Assembly (NCBI RefSeq): GCF_954871325.1
Contig: NC_088777.1
Coordinates: forward strand, 7,603,366 to 7,667,365
DNA: 64,000 nucleotides
Source: Gordionus sp. m RMFG-2023
Lineage: Eukaryota; Nematomorpha; Gordioida; Chordodea; Parachordodidae
Reading direction: 5' to 3'
Each line of letters begins with the position of its first letter. Position 1 is the stretch's first letter. Shown here in pieces: positions 25,361 to 36,205 of this stretch. Both the position numbers and the translations under genes were made by a program. Below the pieces are notes generated by a model. That model was not told the DNA's origin. It saw only the letters and a program-made list of their open reading frames with translations, and did no database searches.

Positions 25361-28300
25361 CAAAATATTGTGAGCATGGATATTAAGACGAAAATTAATC
25401 GTTTAATGTAGCCAAAAATTACCATCGATCAAAATCTTTTTTTCAATATTGTCAATCCAAAATATTTCAAGTTGCCAAATTATACACCTAGTTTTATTTG
25501 CTCCTTACTCGCAAGTGTCTGTCAAAATATCCTTCAGTGCGCATGATTAATTGTAACACCCTTATTTACTAGATTGGATAAATATACTTAAGAAGATATT
25601 TTATTAATCAAACTTAATAAACATTTTTTAAACAACGTTATATTTTGGGTTTTGATTTTTAATTAAATATTTGTAAATATTATATATTGTCTTATTTGAA
25701 TAAATAAAATAATTTGTTACAAGACTAAGGGATACTAATTTTAAAATTAAAATTAATTTAAGCACAAAATTAAGTTGTATAATATGTAGGATGCAAGGCT
25801 GGGAACCCAAAAATATTTTTGAAGTATCGAAAAAAATAATGACAAGAGTTTATAAAGGTATAAAAAAAACTTAAAAACAGAAGAAAATTATATCGGTTAA
25901 ATTTATCTCATTTTTTCCTATGAATTATAAAATGAATTTTGACTTCTTAAATTTTTTTAATAATATAAAATAAATATAAATCTTAATGAAAAATAGTTGA
26001 ATAAAAATAATATCCGGATACCATATTTTTTCGATCTTTACTTCTCCTTATATTTTATAAAATTATTAAACAGAGATCGATTATTTTTTACAGCTATTAA
26101 TTTATTTTTCCAACGCTATAATATAAGGTGTTCCATAACTAGTTTATTAATACAAGATATTTAATTCGAATTTGATGTTAATATTGAATTGAACTGCTCG
26201 TCCTTTCATAACTTAGATTCACGATCGAGACTTGAGTTGGTATGTAAAGTAAAAAATATCTAATATTTCAGATTAAGAAGAGAATAATTTGTAAAAATTA
26301 GTATTCTAAATTTATTAATATAAGATAATTAGTTCATTGTTGTTATTGAACTATTTCCTCAAGTTTGCAATAAAGGTTCATATTACAAGTGACTCTGATT
26401 GGTAGAGTAAATTAAAAAATATACAATATTTTCAGATTAAATAAAAGAACATTTTGAAAAAGTAAGTATTCTAATTTATACGTGATAATTATTTCAATGT
26501 TAATATTGAACTATTCTTCCTCTAGTCATAAATATGAATGACAAATTGAGCAAAAAATACAAAGTAAAATATTATATAGTTGGTTTTGGTCAGTGCTCTG
26601 GTCTATAGATTTGGTCAGCCAGATTGAACCATTTGATTAAAAATACTACCAAAAATTATGCTAATTCGACCTAAACAAGAAATTAAACAACCAATAAGAA
26701 TATTTAAAAAATTTGAACTTGTGACTTAAATTTAATTTTCTTATTTCCCCGAAAGGCGTGCAATTTATGTCGATGTAAATTGTAAAAACACGACTTTTGC
26801 TTAATCCAAAATAACTCTAAATTTATAAAAGTTAGAAGGCATCGTTTTTAATATTTAAAATCTAATAATAAGGCCATTGAAAATTTAAGAAAGATGTTGT
26901 GCCTGTATTATTTCTTTAAAAAAAATTATGGTACGCTAATTTTTTTTTATTAGATGGAGTTCATTCTGATAACATGCGTTAACGATATTAATTTTAACGA
27001 TTTTTATTAATTTTGAAAGTACAAATAATTGTCATAATTTCTATATTATATCCTTGTTTAAATTTTAAAAGTTTAAAGATAATGTATATGAGAAATGTTA
27101 GTTTTCTATGTTATATCTAAATTCTTTAAATATGTTTAAAATATGGATTATGGCAATTGTAATTTTTCTGGAACATCTTTGAAATCTTAACTTATGTTAA
27201 TAGTCAAACAAATTCAAAATAGGTAAATAATAACGATTATAACAATTGTCAATTATTTTCTTTAATATTTTTAATTTTACATGTTAATAATATAAATTTC
27301 AACCCATTCGTGCCAAAAAAATATAAAAAATGTTTTAAAAAATAACGTTTATGAAAATTGTCACTTTTTTTGTGTTACATTACACTTCATTGCAATTTTA
27401 ATTCATTTTTGTATTAATATAAATTTCTACCAATTCGTGTTAAAAAAAGTATAAAAATAACGATATTACAATTCAATTTTTATGGTACATCTTCATTTTT
27501 TTATTTTAATTTATGCTTACTACACTATTTACTTCAATAAAATTATTATAAAATTAATTATTTACTAAAACATCTTATAATATGAAGATCTTCGAAGATC
27601 GTTGATCAAATATATTTTTAAATAAAAAATCTTCAAAGATCTAGATATGTCAAGATCTTTGATAAAATATTTTAAAATAAAAAATCTTTAAATCTTATGA
27701 TCCTTAAAAATCTCGATCTTAAAACATTATTCATTGTTTTTTAAAAATACTCGAATTATAAGATTTTCATATATTTTTGAGCAAATGTATAACTCTGATT
27801 TTTACTATGATAACAAATTAGTATTATTTTTAACAAGATAAAAATAATAATATATTGTACTATACTTAAAAATATGAATATTATTTTTACTATATATGAA
27901 AAAAAGTATTGAAAAGCAAATAAAGAAATTTTTATTTTTTAAATAAATATAAGAGAGAGAAAATTTTAATTTCATAAGAATTTATTCTTTTTTTAAAATA
28001 ATTAAATTGAATTGTGATATTTAAATTTATTAAAATATAATTTGACTCATGGAATTTTGATATAAACTATTAAGAAATTGATTTTAGAAAGGACAAACAT
28101 GAATTTTACAAAACTTTTTTTAAAAAAATAAATTTTATTTTGAATTCAGCAATCACAAGTTCTGAGTCGGATTTATAATATTTTAAAAGATTTGAAAACA
28201 AAATTATTAAATGTTTAAAATCTAGCAATCTTAGCTTTTAAGAATCTCAAAAACTGAATTTCGCTCATTTATATATCTGGTATGGTAAAAAGTAATAAAG

Positions 28301-29357
28301 AGTTGGTATACTGGGATGAATAAAATATTACAATTACTCAGGGGCGTCGCTAGCCTTTACTATCTAAGGGGACTCAACTAAAAAAGTTAATTATGGGGGC
28401 TTCGCCCCCATACCCCCTGATTTGCCTTTGGCTTGCCTTGCCTTCGGTTGGGTTTTATATTTATATATTATACTTATTAAAAATTTGCTACTGAACAATT
28501 ATTCTGAATTTTATATTTTGTCATTTATTATATTATGCATACAAAATAAACTAGCATATAAATAATTAAAACAATGCAAGACATTTCTAAAAATAATATT
28601 TTTTAATACAAAATCTATTTATTACAGAATAAAATATTTTCGATTGTTGATATAAAAAACTTTTTCGTCTAAAGAATTACAAGTGATAAAAAAGGTTAAT
28701 TAATTCATACAGCCTCAAATGATAATAGTTTTTTAAAAACCATATAATATAATATAATTCTTAGCAACTTACATTGACAAAAGGTCATGAAACTAATATA
28801 ACTCTCTGTTACCATTTTATACAATGTTTTATAGAATGAACTAATAAGGAAAAATTCATAGGCCAACCAAATCAACAATTCTTGAAGATGAGAATATAAA
28901 CGACCAATCCAAATCATAAAACTATATGGTGGTTAGAGCTTCCTTTTAAATGACATGATGGAAGCTAGATAAGTAATCGAGAAAATTTTTGTGATATTAA
29001 ATTTCTATAAGATTGTCTTCCATTTTTAATGATATATAAACGACTATACAGTTGACTATTATTGTGTATCTATAATATGAAATCATATGCTTTCCAGCTA
29101 TATAATAATATTAACTTACATAGCCACACAAATAATACAAGAAATAGATGCTGGTTAATTTGAAGTCATAGCCATGAAACTCATTATGTTAACTCATATC
29201 AGAATTTATTATGTTAGATAAATTGATAAAACAAAAACCCTAAAAATCGTAAGAAATTAAGATTGCTTTCCTAAAAACACGTAAAAAAAGAGAAGAAAAT
29301 ATATCTTATTTATTTTATCCATTGTGGGATGAATAATAAGATGTTAAATTTTTAATA

Positions 29358-30660
29358 CTAGTAGATAGCCCATCAAAAATGACGGAGAATGAGAATTTTA
29401 TTCGTTTTTTTAAGAAAGATGTTACCTTTTATTTAAAAATCATATCCAATTTATATTATTTTTAAACCCCCTCCTCCCCAATTAGGTCAAGTCCAAACAA
29501 TGTCATTGAATCCAACCCATTAGGACTAAGAGTGGAAACTATTATTTGAGTCAAAATATATCTAAATGAGCTGGTACCCAATACCAAAATTCTTTGTAAA
29601 TATATTACTGATTACATAAGACTTTAACATTAAAAAATTTCAAGCCAGGTCCAAGCTCATAATATTTGGGAAAAATATCCAAGAGTCCAAGACCTTATAA
29701 TTTAAAAAAAATTTTTACAAGCCTAGCTCAACCCATAATAATTTTGAAAATTTTTTCCTAGCCCGGCCCATAATAATTTGTAAAAGATATTCCCAAGTCA
29801 GGTGCAAGCAAATATTAATCATGAGGAATATTTTTCAAGCCCAGTCCATCCCATATTAATTTTCAAATTCCCAAACCCGGAGATAGTTAAATTTCTAAAT
29901 AATTTATCAAATGAAGGGGAAATCTCGGATTTACCAATTAGTGGGTTAACTCCTTTTATCAAAAAATTTTATAAGGGCTATCTATATCTTTATGTTAAGT
30001 ACAAAAAAATGCTATCTATTTAAATTACAAAAATGCCATTCAATACTAATGAAACTTATATGCAATTTATTTATATATTTTTTAAGAAATTTGTTTTTCT
30101 TGCCACCATATAAATTTAGGTAATTTTTTTAAAAATGATGAGGATTAATTATTATTTTGTGTGTCTGGTATAAAATTAAGAGCAAATCCTTTATGAAATT
30201 TGAATTTTTGTTGGAAAAAGCTACAAAATAAATCTGGGCAGTCGTCTGCAGAAAAATAATTAATGTATAATATCATCCCATTTAGGGTTGTAGGTGAAAG
30301 TAATGAATAATGACGGAATACCAAAGCAGTGTACAACACCCATTGCGTCCTGATAAAGCTCAGGCCCTGGGCTACTGGTAAAAGAAGAACGCAAAATGAT
30401 ATTTCTGCCAAAGTGTCAGTTTTGGTATCCCCCTCTAAAATAGAATCATGAACGACAGTGTCAAATCAACCATAAAACGGTCGTAAGTATTGTTATAAAG
30501 GCCATAAAACTACCGCATATTTTCCCATTAATAATGTTAATGAAATTGGCCGCACTACACATTCACGTTTGAACATCTCTCTAAATATTCATGAAAGTTC
30601 CTCAGGGAATCGGATAAAGTATTATTTATATTAACTCCTAGTGAGGTGAATGATAGTAAA
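29358..30660 (-). mobile_element. Helitron remnant with 3' end and Rep fragment
   Basis: On the minus strand the 3' end has a small hairpin (TCCGTCATTTTTGATGGG) followed by CTATCTACTAG at 29358-29361 with T next, matching the Helitron hairpin-CTRR end and A/T insertion site. About 0.8 kb upstream is a piece of the Helitron N-terminal (Rep) domain. The 3' tail is homologous to the one at 33054 for over 100 bp. The 5' end was not found; the upper limit is approximate. Confidence 0.7.
30145..30440 (-). pseudogene. Helitron Rep/helicase N-terminal domain fragment
   Basis: Minus strand. One frame reads SSFTSSPGPELYQDAM, then GVVHCFGIPSLFITFTYNPK and WDDII, which matches the Helitron-like N-terminal domain (usual form YQDAMAIVRKFGKPDLFITF followed by TCNPKW). 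The next part, ADDCPDLFCSFFQQKFKFHK, matches the family's RPDLVARVFKLKL region but is in another frame, so at least one frameshift separates them. The ORF in a third frame (30145-30411) is therefore not the true reading for its first half. Confidence 0.82.
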
Positions 30661-32042
30661 ATTAAATGCTTATATTTGTTAAAAATTAGGCAGAGGTGGC
30701 ATAGGAATTGTGGTAGTGGTGATAGAAATATCATTTGGAGGCAACTGGGTGTATAAAATAAACATACAGATATAAAACATTAGATAAAAAACAAAATAAA
30801 TCTCCAGAGGAGTTCACAGTTCCTTATTATCTTGGTCACCTATAACTCTAGAACGGGTAAGGCGTTTTTTGAATCGCCATTTTTTTCTTTGCTTATCTTT
30901 AATAATAGATTCATCATGTTTTGTAGCAATGTGAGGGATTAGGGTTAGCCTAGACAAATAAAGAAATCAGGCAAAAATATAAATATACTATTGTTGAAAA
31001 TAAACAAACATTAAAATAATGTAAAACCGGTAGAAGGGTCAATATTAGATGCATATTTCTAGTAGTTGGAGGGCTATCATCAAATAAAATTTTTGGGGGA
31101 CTTATCAAGCCTATTATGATATTCTAAAAGTTAAAAAATAACATGATAAATGTAATGTTATTAAGATAAAGGTTAATTAATTGTAAGGTAATTAAAAAAT
31201 TAGATTAAAAAAGGGGGGAAAAAGAAGGTATAAATTATTATATTATATTATATAAATTAAATTAAATTAAAGGTGATAAGGTTTTGAGAAATAGTGGTTA
31301 ATAGATAATAGAGATAGAAAGAAAAGAATGAGATAATAAAATTTAGTGATAAATAAAAATGTTTATATTTGTTAAAAAATAAGTGGAGGTGGCAGAGGGA
31401 TTGTGGTAGTGGTAATAGAAATATCATTTGGAGAACGAAAATAAAATAAACATAGATATAAAACATAAGATAAAAAAAACAAAATAAATTTCCAGATGAG
31501 TTCATTTCAAGCGTAGTTCTTTATTATTTTGTCTACCATTAACTCTAGAACGGGGAAGGCGTTTGTTTATTCGTCATTATTTTCTTTGCTTATCTTTAAT
31601 AATAGAATCATCAAGTTTTGTAGCAATGTGAGGGATTAAGGTTAGGTTAGCCTAGACAAATAAAGAAATCAGGTTGAAATTAAACAAACATTAAAATAAT
31701 GTAAAACCCGTAGATGGGTCAAAATTAGATGCATATTTCTAGTAGTTGGAGGGCTATCATCAAAAAAAATTTTGGGGGACTTATCAAGCCTTTTATGATA
31801 TTCTAAAAGTTAATAAATAACATGATGAATGTAATGTTATTAAGATTAAGGTTAATTAAGTGTAAGGTAATTAAAAAATAAGATTAAAGGGGGAAAAAAA
31901 TAAGGTATAAATTATTATATAAATTAAATTAAAGGAATTGATAAGGTTTGGCTATCATCAGGAAAAAATTTTTGGCGGACTTATCAAGCCTATTATAATA
32001 TTCTAAAAGTTAAATAATATGATGAATGTAATGTTATTAAGT
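30655..32042. repeat. tandem duplication, about 690-bp unit
   Basis: The segment 30655-31260 (landmarks AGTTGGAGGGCTATCATCA, GAACGGGTAAGGCGTTTTTT, GTAGCAATGTGAGGGATTA) recurs at about 31350-31926, and a third partial copy of its last 100 bp follows at 31948-32042. Copies differ by several percent. No ORF is conserved between them, so they look non-coding. Confidence 0.88.
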
Positions 32043-32199
32043 ATAGATAGGTTAGGATAAGAATATTTAAATATTAGAATATACTTGGTTATCTTCTTAT
32101 ATTGTTTTTCATCCATGTTAGGTATGTGTACACTATCAAATCCAATCATCTGTTTTAATTAAATTAAATAAACAATAAACAAATTAAATAAATACGTAC

Positions 32200-32850
32200 C
32201 GATGACATGACGTAGCGACAGCGTCTACATGAGCGGGAGGGGTAGGAACAGTTTGCATCCTATTTTATTGAGGAGGGTAGGGGTTAGTCGGTGAGATGAA
32301 ATATGACAACATTTATTGCTGTAAAAATTAATAATTTTATTATAGAACTATTATAATACAATTCATCGACAAAATCTATATATTGTAAACAATCATACAC
32401 ATTGTTTTCCAAATAAAACTTTCTGCTATCCTTTTAAGTGTAATTTAAAAGGTTTAGATATTTCAGCAAGCTCATAATGTTATAATAATGAATTCATTGT
32501 AAATAATAGAGGTTTAATTGAATTCTCTAAAAAATATCCTATATATTTACAAAATATCGATAGTTTGTAGTAGAGATAGATTAATTTAAGTTATCCTTTA
32601 TAAATTCCCTGAAAAGAGTATCATTATAATTAAAAAGATAGAAATAAGAATGGGGAAACAGCGCCGCCGTAGGCTGCAAATTTTTTTAGGGGGGTAGGGA
32701 AAGGTTTTTGAAGGGGGTTTGCATCCAGTGAAAATTCTGTCATGTAGACGCTGCGTAGCGATGACATGACGTAGCGATAACATGACGTAGCGATGACATG
32801 ACGTAGCGATGACATGACGTAGCGATGACATGACGTCATGATGACGTAGT
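32200..32850. repeat. 16-bp minisatellite ATGACATGACGTAGCG, interrupted by a hAT element
   Basis: One unit precedes 32219 and about five follow 32753, all near-perfect copies of CGTAGCGATGACATGA. The array was split by the hAT insertion, which copied CGTAGCGA as its target duplication. The units contain TGACGTA, close to the CRE/ATF half-site. The minus-strand ORFs here are repeat translations. Confidence 0.92.
32219..32753. mobile_element. 535-bp non-autonomous derivative of the 13834-15983 hAT
   Basis: Termini CAGCGTCTACATGAGCGGG and TCATGTAGACGCTG equal those of the 2.15-kb element in opposite orientation. CGTAGCGA flanks both sides perfectly (32211-32218, 32754-32761). The interior matches 15472-15983 (TACCCCCCTAAAAA, TTAATCTATCTCTACTAC) and lacks all transposase sequence. 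It retains the complete left terminus, so it looks like the large element with everything between its direct subterminal repeats removed. Confidence 0.93.
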
Positions 32851-33414
32851 GAGGACATCGGAAAATTATAATATAGGTTATTTTTAAATAAATAGATGAC
32901 GTTAAGAAATTGAATGCACAATATTACTTATTATTATTATCAAAAGCATTTATTGATGAAATTTATTAAAATATTAACTGTATATTATATAACTGTCAAA
33001 TGCGTCTATAAAAGTGGCATTTTACCTAATATTTTATAACCAATTGTATATAACTAGTTGATAACCCTTCAAAAATGACGGGATGAGAATTTTATTCGTT
33101 CTTTTACGATAATTCTTTTTACCCCTCCCCCTCCTCCTTCAGGCCAATTCCAACCCATTAAGACAAAGAGTGATGAATTGTCTTTTTATTCAATGATTGA
33201 TGAATAATATATTTTACCTTTATTTGATGATGGATGAATCAGAAATTTTCCTATTTTATGAGATGTGATTTCGAAATTTATATTTTAAATTACAAAAATG
33301 AATAAAAACGAAAAAATATCTCATATTAGCATCACACTGATCACTCGTCAAGAATGACGGGGAATTATAATTTGAGATGTGATTTATAAATTTATATTTA
33401 AAATTACAAAAATC

Positions 33415-34100
33415 TTTGCTCAATGTGGTTTCGTTTTTGAAGATGATGTTGTAATTTCCTTGCTCGTAGTTTGCCGTAAATAACCTAAAAAAAAACGTGT
33501 AAATTGAAATTATAAAATAGAATTTAAGATGGTTTAGCGATGGTGAAGAAGTTCTCTTTTCTTTGCTCAATGTGGTTTCGTTTTTGAAGATGATGTTGTA
33601 ATTTCCTTGCTCGTAGTTTGCCGTAAATAACCTGAAAAAAAACGTGTAAATTGAAAATATAAAATTGAATTTACTATTGTTGGTGAGGAAGATGGTTTAG
33701 CGATGGTGAAGAAGTTCTCTTTTCTTTGCTCAATGTGGTTTCGTTTTTGAAGATGATGTTGTAATTTCCTTGCTCGTAGTTTGCCGTAAATAATCTGAAA
33801 AAAAACGTGTAAATTGAAATTATAAAATAGAATTTACTGTTGTTGGTAAGGAAGATAATTTAGCGATGGTGAAGAAGTTCTCTTTTCTTTGCTCAATGTG
33901 GTTTCGTTTTTAAAGATGATGTTGTAATTTCCTTGCTCGTAGTTTGCCGCAAATAACCTGAAATAAAACGTGTAAATTGAAATTATAAAATAGAATTTAC
34001 TGTTGTTGGTGAGGAAGATGGTTTAGCTATGGTGAAGAAGTTCTCTTTTCTTTGCTCAAGGTGGTTTCGTTTTTGAAGATGATGTAAAGTTGGTGATTTG
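33415..34100. repeat. 163-bp tandem repeat in a Helitron tail, about 4.5 copies
   Basis: TTTGCTCAATGTGGTTTCG recurs at 33415, 33562, 33725, 33889 and (as CAAGG) 34051, giving spacings of 147, 163, 164 and 162 bp. The unit carries GATGATGTTGTAATTTCC, GCTCGTAGTTTGCCGTAAA and GGTTTAGCGATGGTGAAGAA. Copies are nearly identical, so expansion is recent. Confidence 0.93.
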
Positions 34101-34144
34101 ATGGTGAATAACAAAGTTGGTGACTTTTTTAAATTTATCTCAAA

Positions 34145-34846
34145 TTATGAATTTAAGATTTCATTATATACGATATTTTGTGTGAATGTTTTATCATTTT
34201 TTAAAATTTTTCCTTGTAATTCTGATGGCAAAATCATAATTTTCATATTATTTTGAGATTTACATCTAGTAAGAGCCACATATAGTTGTTCATGGGCAAA
34301 GACAGGCTCAGGGAGGAATAAGCCTACATGATCAAAAGTTTGTCCTTGACTTTTATTTATTGTAATCACAAAAGCTGGAATTATTGGAAACTTTCGTCTT
34401 TTTAAAGTAAATGGTAACTGATAGTCACTTGGAGCTAGATCTATTCGTGGGAGAAAAACTCGATAATCCTTATTAGTGCCTGTCAATACCTCAGCGTCGA
34501 TAAAATTAATATGTAAATGTCGTATGATTAAACGGGTACCATTACAAAGTCCTTTCTTTGGGCTCAAGTTGCGTAATAGCATAACAATTGTACCAACCTT
34601 AAGTGTTAGCTTGTGAGGTGGCATACCGGATGGAGTTTGTGAATGCAAAAATTCTATTGGAAAATTCATTATATCATCCTTATTATCGCTTTCAATGAAA
34701 TCTGCACTATAATAATGTTTGATAGGGCCTGAAATTATAATAATGATATCGTTGTTGAGGGTAAGTGCAATTTTATTTTTGATGTTTAATATTATTTTAG
34801 TAGAAAGACTATCTATATCAGCAATTTCTATAGAATTACCATACAC
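34145..34846 (-). pseudogene. Helitron Pif1-like helicase, C-terminal fragment
   Basis: This 233-codon open frame is the end of a Pif1-family helicase of the Helitron kind. It has GMPPHKLTLKVGTIVMLLRN with NGTRLIIRHL (the family's hallmark stretch), PRIDLAPSD, and FPIIPAFVITINKSQGQTFD covering motif V, then EQLYVALTRCKS, motif VI with its arginine finger. The Walker A and B motifs lie in the N-terminal half, which is absent upstream. The ordinary helicase stop appears present at 34145. Helitron helicases unwind the donor strand during rolling-circle transposition; a C-terminal piece alone cannot hydrolyse ATP. Confidence 0.9.
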
Positions 34847-35965
34847 TAATAAATATTTCTTTCCACGCTAATTAATTTTTTTTAAATTTTAAAATACTTT
34901 TTAGGATCTTTAAAAAAAGTATGATTTTATATATGGTTTACTTTCCCTGGAGTTTTTATTTACACTGAATTATTTTAATGGTAAATTAATGATATATGCC
35001 TTCAAAAAAAGATTGATAAATTTTTAGAAATCTAACCCATCTCAAACCTTAGAAAATGATGTAATTTTATATTTTCAACTACTTATTAAAATCTGCACCA
35101 GGGGGAATTTTTAGCATAATAAATATATCATGTAAAAAATATCTATCTTTCTTAGGTCATATAGAATTTAAAAAAATTGCCTGCAGTTTGCAAAAATAAA
35201 TTCAAAAAAAAAACAATTGATGAATAAAATAGCATAAATATATAGCTATCTCTAGGGGTGCATCGAAAGTATTATTTGGAAGCTGATCCAATTCAATATT
35301 GAAATTATTAAATTAATAATAGCCGATTACTGATCTATAGTCTGTAAACATTTTAGGTTTTAAATTTTAATACATATATCTACTCATCTCATATACTTTT
35401 TAATAGTATAACATCTATAATTTAATTATACAATAACATAAGTCCTTTAAATATATTGTAATGATCATTTATAGTTTATTATAAAATATTTTTAATTATA
35501 AATCACTTATTTATATAACATTAATCTATTTACATAATAAGTAATAAACAATTTTATCGGATTGGATAAAATTTTTTATATAATTGGCAGATAATATTTT
35601 TAAAAAGACGAAATATCTGTTCAATCTATTAAAGATATTGGTAGATCCCTAGATATTTCCATTTTATAAACATGTTATATCAAAAACAGGCCCTTGACAA
35701 CACTAATATCAGGTCCAGTCGACCTATAAAAATCAGTTTAGCCAGAGGGATGTTTATAATAAAAAATCTTAAGGGTGGCATTATCTTGTACTCTGATTAA
35801 ATTGGTTTGAACAAATCTTGCTAAAATATTGACCATCCAGACTGAACAATATTTTTATATAATTTCCTGTTGAGCCTGATATAATTTAATTTTAAGTTGC
35901 ATGTATTTTATACGTAAGAAAATAATTATCTTGAAAAAAATAATAATTGAATAAAATAGATTTAC
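34847..35965. other. AT-rich spacer, no gene seen
   Basis: No helicase N-terminal half and no further BTB gene exons could be found here on the minus strand. Nothing else is supported. Confidence 0.45.
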
Positions 35966-36205
35966 TTTTTGAGAAGTTAAGTTCATTTTCCCAGTATAGA
36001 TATACTTGAGTAATGTTTTAAATGCTTGATTTGGGGCATCTTTTAATTTTATTATATAGGTTACAGATAAATTAAGGTAATAACCTAAAGTATTCGCTCC
36101 TTGAAGCTAGTATAAATTTGTGTTGAAATCTTGTACCATCCACAATGAAAACTACATCTGAATATTCTTCATTAAGATTTTGTTTTCTTTCAATTATTTT
36201 GTAAC
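35966..36205 (-). pseudogene. BTB/POZ domain fragment, BTBD9-like, one frameshift
   Basis: Minus strand. After an acceptor (TTTTCATAG) at 36206 the reading gives NEEYSDVVFIVDGTRFQHKF then ILASRSEYFR, the beta1-alpha1-alpha2 core of a BTB domain. It then continues in another frame as KLKDAPNQAFKTLLKYIYTG followed by KMNLTSQK, the next part of BTB, and ends at a donor GTAAAT. The segment in between (about 36090-36060) is frame-shifted by one base and lacks the usual GGMRES residues. The order and the LLKYIYTG signature resemble BTBD9, a substrate adaptor for Cullin-3 ligases. Neither the BACK domain nor an N-terminal exon was found nearby. It could be a decaying gene copy, or a real gene with an assembly error. 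Confidence 0.78.

Larger units (their letters stand above)
21500..27850. mobile_element. 6.3-kb element with kilobase-long inverted arms
   Basis: The left arm (about 21500-22810) and right arm (about 26090-27850) are diverged reverse complements. Landmarks: ATCAGAGTTATA near 21530 pairs with TATAACTCTGAT near 27810; CTATAGACCAGAGCACC near 22351 pairs with CAGTGCTCTGGTCTATAG near 26590; TTCGCGACTCGAG-type and TCGATCGTGAAT words near 22560-22750 pair with ATTCACGATCGAGA near 26218. Each arm holds two sorts of internal tandem repeat: units of about 175 bp (TAGTTCAATATTAACAT) nearer the centre, and units of about 110 bp of the 115-bp satellite family further out. The 3.3-kb loop carries another transposon (23029-24218) and no recognisable gene. 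No precise termini or target duplication were found, so limits are approximate. Confidence 0.75.
33054..34846 (-). mobile_element. Helitron remnant: Pif1 helicase end, tandem repeats and 3' terminus
   Basis: Minus strand order: C-terminal part of the Helitron Pif1-type helicase (34846-34145), a tandem array of about 163-bp units (34100-33415), then the 3' terminus. The terminus is a hairpin (CCCGTCATTTTTGAAGGG) followed by TTATCAACTAG, ending at 33054-33057 with T next. A second, diverged hairpin (CCCGTCATTCTTGACGAG) lies at about 33340-33361 and may be an older internal end. The 5' part with the Rep domain is missing. Confidence 0.8.

Noticed and set aside
30145-30411. 88-codon minus ORF as an independent small gene
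   Set aside because: It is a frame-shifted view of the Helitron N-terminal domain; the family motif reads in another frame.
32598-32921. Two overlapping minus ORFs with repeated SSLRHVIATSC peptides
   Set aside because: They translate the 16-bp minisatellite and the hAT end; not genes.
33256-33570. 104-codon minus ORF
   Set aside because: Falls in the Helitron tail and its tandem repeats; repeated peptide content reflects the repeats.
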